NCBI GenBank assembly: GCA_958352885.1
Contig: CATWQI010000003.1
Span: 273,775-337,774, forward strand
Reading direction: 5' to 3'
Source of the DNA: an uncultured Duncaniella sp.
GTDB taxonomy: Bacteria; Bacteroidota; Bacteroidia; Bacteroidales; Muribaculaceae
DNA length: 64,000 nt
Below, piece by piece: positions 62,390-64,000 of this stretch. A program made the position numbers and the translations under genes. Every line of letters begins with the position of its first letter. Positions within the stretch are counted from its first letter, which is position 1. Under the pieces are notes generated by a model that made no database searches, was not told the DNA's origin, and was given only the letters and a program-made list of their open reading frames with translations.

Positions 62390-63700
62390 ATGAAATTTTT
62401 CCGACTTTCCACCTTAATTATATTGGTGACTCTGTTTTTCCGTGCCTTGGCTGTCGAGAATTATCCTTATAGGGCCGATGGGTTGTGGGTAACTGTGCCT
62501 GACCATAATGACTGGATTTATGAAATAGGCGAGGATGCGTCCGTCGATGTGGAGTTTTATCTTTACGGGATGCCTGTTGACGCTGCCGTGGTCCGCTATG
62601 AGATAGGCGACGATATGATGCCTGCCGACACCAGGGGTGAGTTTACCCTTAAGAATGGTAAGGGGAAAGTGGCTATGGGAACCATGCGCAAGCCCGGATT
62701 CCGTGATTTGCGCCTCTCGGCTGAAATTGAAGGTAAAAAGTTCGAGCACCATATCAAGCTTGGATTCTCGCCCGACAGGCTTGCCCCGTTTGTGAATGAG
62801 CCGTCGGATTTCGGGGAATTCTGGGCTAAGGCTGTCGCTGAGGATAAGAAATATCCGCTTACCTATTCGGTCGAGCCGGTGGAGGAGTACTCTACCGACA
62901 AGATGTCCTGTAGCCTTGTCCGGCTGCAGCTTAATGCCGAGGGGCGGTCTATGTATGGCTATCTGTTCATTCCCAAGGGTGAGGGGAAATATCCTGCCGT
63001 GCTGTGCCCTCCCGGTGCCGGAGTGAAAACCATCAAGGACCCGATGCGCCACCGTTACTATGGCGAAGGGGGGATGATACGTGCCGAGATAGAGATTCAT
63101 GGTCAGCATCCGGCGCAGACTGAGGAACAGTTCGCTGCGGTGCGCAAGCAGATGGGCGATTATTTCAAAATCGGCATCGATGACCCTGATACATATTATC
63201 TCAAAGATGTATACTTAGGTTGCCGCAGGTTTCTTGACCTGTTGACATCACTTCCCGAATGGGACGGAGTGAATCTCTTCACGCAGGGCGGAAGTCAGGG
63301 AGGGGCGCTTGCCATAACCACAGCGGCGCTTGACGACCGTGTGAACGGTTGCGTGGCAAACCATCCGGCGCTAAGTGACATGACCGGCTATCTTGGAGAC
63401 AAGGCCGGAGGTTATCCCCATCATTTCCGTAAGGATAGATCGGAGTCCTCGCCCGAGGCTGTGCGCACGCTGGAGTACTATGATGTGGCTAACTTTGCAC
63501 GTCATCTTAAATGTCCGGTCAGGATGACATGGGGCTTCAACGACAATACATGTCCTCCTACCACAAGCTATATTGTCTATAATCTGATTACTTCTCCCAA
63601 GGAGGCTCTGCTGACTCCCGTGAATGAGCATTGGACATCGGATAACACTGAGCGCGGGCATTACGAATGGATAAAATCTCATCTTCGTCCTGCAAAATAG
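62390..63700 (+). CDS. Acetylxylan esterase-like alpha/beta hydrolase (CE7/AXE1 type)
   Basis: A 436-residue exported hydrolase. The signal peptide (MKFFRLSTLIILVTLFFRALA) is followed by a beta-sandwich domain of about 100 residues and an alpha/beta hydrolase domain. The nucleophile elbow is GGSQGG (Ser302), the acid is likely in FNDNTCPPTTS and the His in NEHWTS or RGHYEW. The CE7 signature RGQ-type is replaced by IHGQHP. CE7 enzymes deacetylate xylan and acetylated oligosaccharides; in gut Bacteroidales this fits glycan use, but no glycan-degrading neighbours are present. The frame is also open from a TTG at 62375; the ATG at 62390 gives the better signal peptide. Confidence 0.88.
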   Translation: MKFFRLSTLIILVTLFFRALAVENYPYRADGLWVTVPDHNDWIYEIGEDASVDVEFYLYGMPVDAAVVRYEIGDDMMPADTRGEFTLKNGKGKVAMGTMRKPGFRDLRLSAEIEGKKFEHHIKLGFSPDRLAPFVNEPSDFGEFWAKAVAEDKKYPLTYSVEPVEEYSTDKMSCSLVRLQLNAEGRSMYGYLFIPKGEGKYPAVLCPPGAGVKTIKDPMRHRYYGEGGMIRAEIEIHGQHPAQTEEQFAAVRKQMGDYFKIGIDDPDTYYLKDVYLGCRRFLDLLTSLPEWDGVNLFTQGGSQGGALAITTAALDDRVNGCVANHPALSDMTGYLGDKAGGYPHHFRKDRSESSPEAVRTLEYYDVANFARHLKCPVRMTWGFNDNTCPPTTSYIVYNLITSPKEALLTPVNEHWTSDNTERGHYEWIKSHLRPAK

Positions 63701-63861
63701 TGGGGCTATGGTATCGCAAATCGGAAATGTGTCAGAAATGACATAAAAAATTTATTCGTGATTTTGGCGCTTAATATGCTTGTAATCAGGATTATGTGCG
63801 CTATAAAGGTGGTTTTTGTACTGTAAAAGTCGAAAAATAAAGGCAAAAAAAAGTGAAAAAA

Positions 63862-63893
63862 TTTGGAGGATAAAAATATTTGCTGTAATTTTG
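63862..63893 (+). promoter_or_regulatory. Promoter of the tRNA-Thr gene (TTTG-N20-TAATTTTG)
   Basis: TTTG at 63862-63865, 20 bases, TAATTTTG at 63886-63893: an exact consensus match. The transcript would start near 63900 and contain a short GAGAGG/CCTCTC hairpin (63904-63920) before the tRNA. The 248 bases from 63700 contain no gene. Confidence 0.8.
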
Positions 63894-63947
63894 CATCGCT
63901 TTTGAGAGGTAACGCCTCTCCTGAAAGCAAGAGTACAATTACTTGTT

Positions 63948-64000
63948 GCCTCTTTAGCTCAGTTGGCCAGAGCACGTGATTTGTAATCTCGGGGTCGTTG
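63948..64000 (+). tRNA. tRNA-Thr (anticodon UGU), partial at window edge
   Basis: The first 53 bases of a tRNA: acceptor GCCTCTT, TA, D arm GCTC-AGTTGGCCA-GAGC, anticodon arm CGTGA-TTTGTAA-TCTCG (anticodon TGT, Thr, with one mismatched pair in the stem), variable loop GGGTC and the start of the T arm. The 3' part lies outside the window, so a tRNA cluster may continue there. Confidence 0.9.

Noticed and set aside
62414..63109. 231-codon minus-strand frame
   Set aside because: Antisense of the esterase gene, which has clear catalytic motifs.

Overview
The window comes from a member of the Bacteroidota, order Bacteroidales. The evidence is the set of Bacteroidales-type promoters (TTTG, about 20 bases, TAnnTTTG), the N-succinylornithine-type arginine operon, NADH dehydrogenase-like complex I genes with a fused nuoCD and no nuoEFG, an ECF sigma/FecR/STN-receptor trio, and Bacteroidales-restricted families (DUF4493-PCMD, DUF4923, DUF4831). 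A Muribaculaceae-like gut organism is my best guess, but that is an inference. Base composition is moderate to GC-rich, except for a visibly AT-rich island at about 31.6-36.1 kb.

Layout. Positions 17-4128 (minus) hold an ECF sigma factor, a FecR anti-sigma factor and a TonB-dependent transducer receptor split by an in-frame amber codon. Positions 4244-5962 (minus) hold a formate/nitrite channel, a small membrane protein and a DEDDy 3'-5' exonuclease. Positions 6073-10527 (minus) form a biotin operon, bioA-bioF-bioGC (fused)-bioD, with a perfect promoter. Positions 10797-28069 (plus) form one long energy block: nuoA-B-CD-H, then the complete F-ATP synthase set atpD-C-B-E-F-H-A-G, then nuoI-J-K-L-M-N. 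The ATP synthase operon thus sits inside the complex I operon. Then come murI and a DUF4493/PCMD lipoprotein.

The AT-rich island (31.6-36.1 kb) encodes a membrane TPR/HTH regulator, a secreted papain/C39-like cysteine peptidase interrupted by an in-frame TGA, two paralogous small secreted proteins and a frameshifted lipoprotein remnant between them. After it come a DUF4923 protein with an apparently leaderless mRNA, a glycosyltransferase-phosphoribosyltransferase fusion overlapping a HAD phosphatase (a likely PRPP-dependent ribofuranosylation cassette), nnrDE and a DUF4831 protein.

Positions 41.8-48.3 kb hold a lone trpB (minus), an unidentified structured RNA gene with its own terminator, ksgA-mgtE and a two-component system. 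Positions 48.4-56.6 kb (minus) are a full arginine operon: GNAT acylglutamate synthase candidate-argG-argC-argD-argF'-argB-argE'-argH. The rest is a small lipoprotein, a TPR protein/outer-membrane barrel pair, a CE7-type esterase and the first 53 bases of a tRNA-Thr(UGU). The most noteworthy items are the atp-in-nuo arrangement, the ribofuranosylation cassette, the decaying peptidase island with two C-to-T nonsense codons in the window, and the unidentified RNA.
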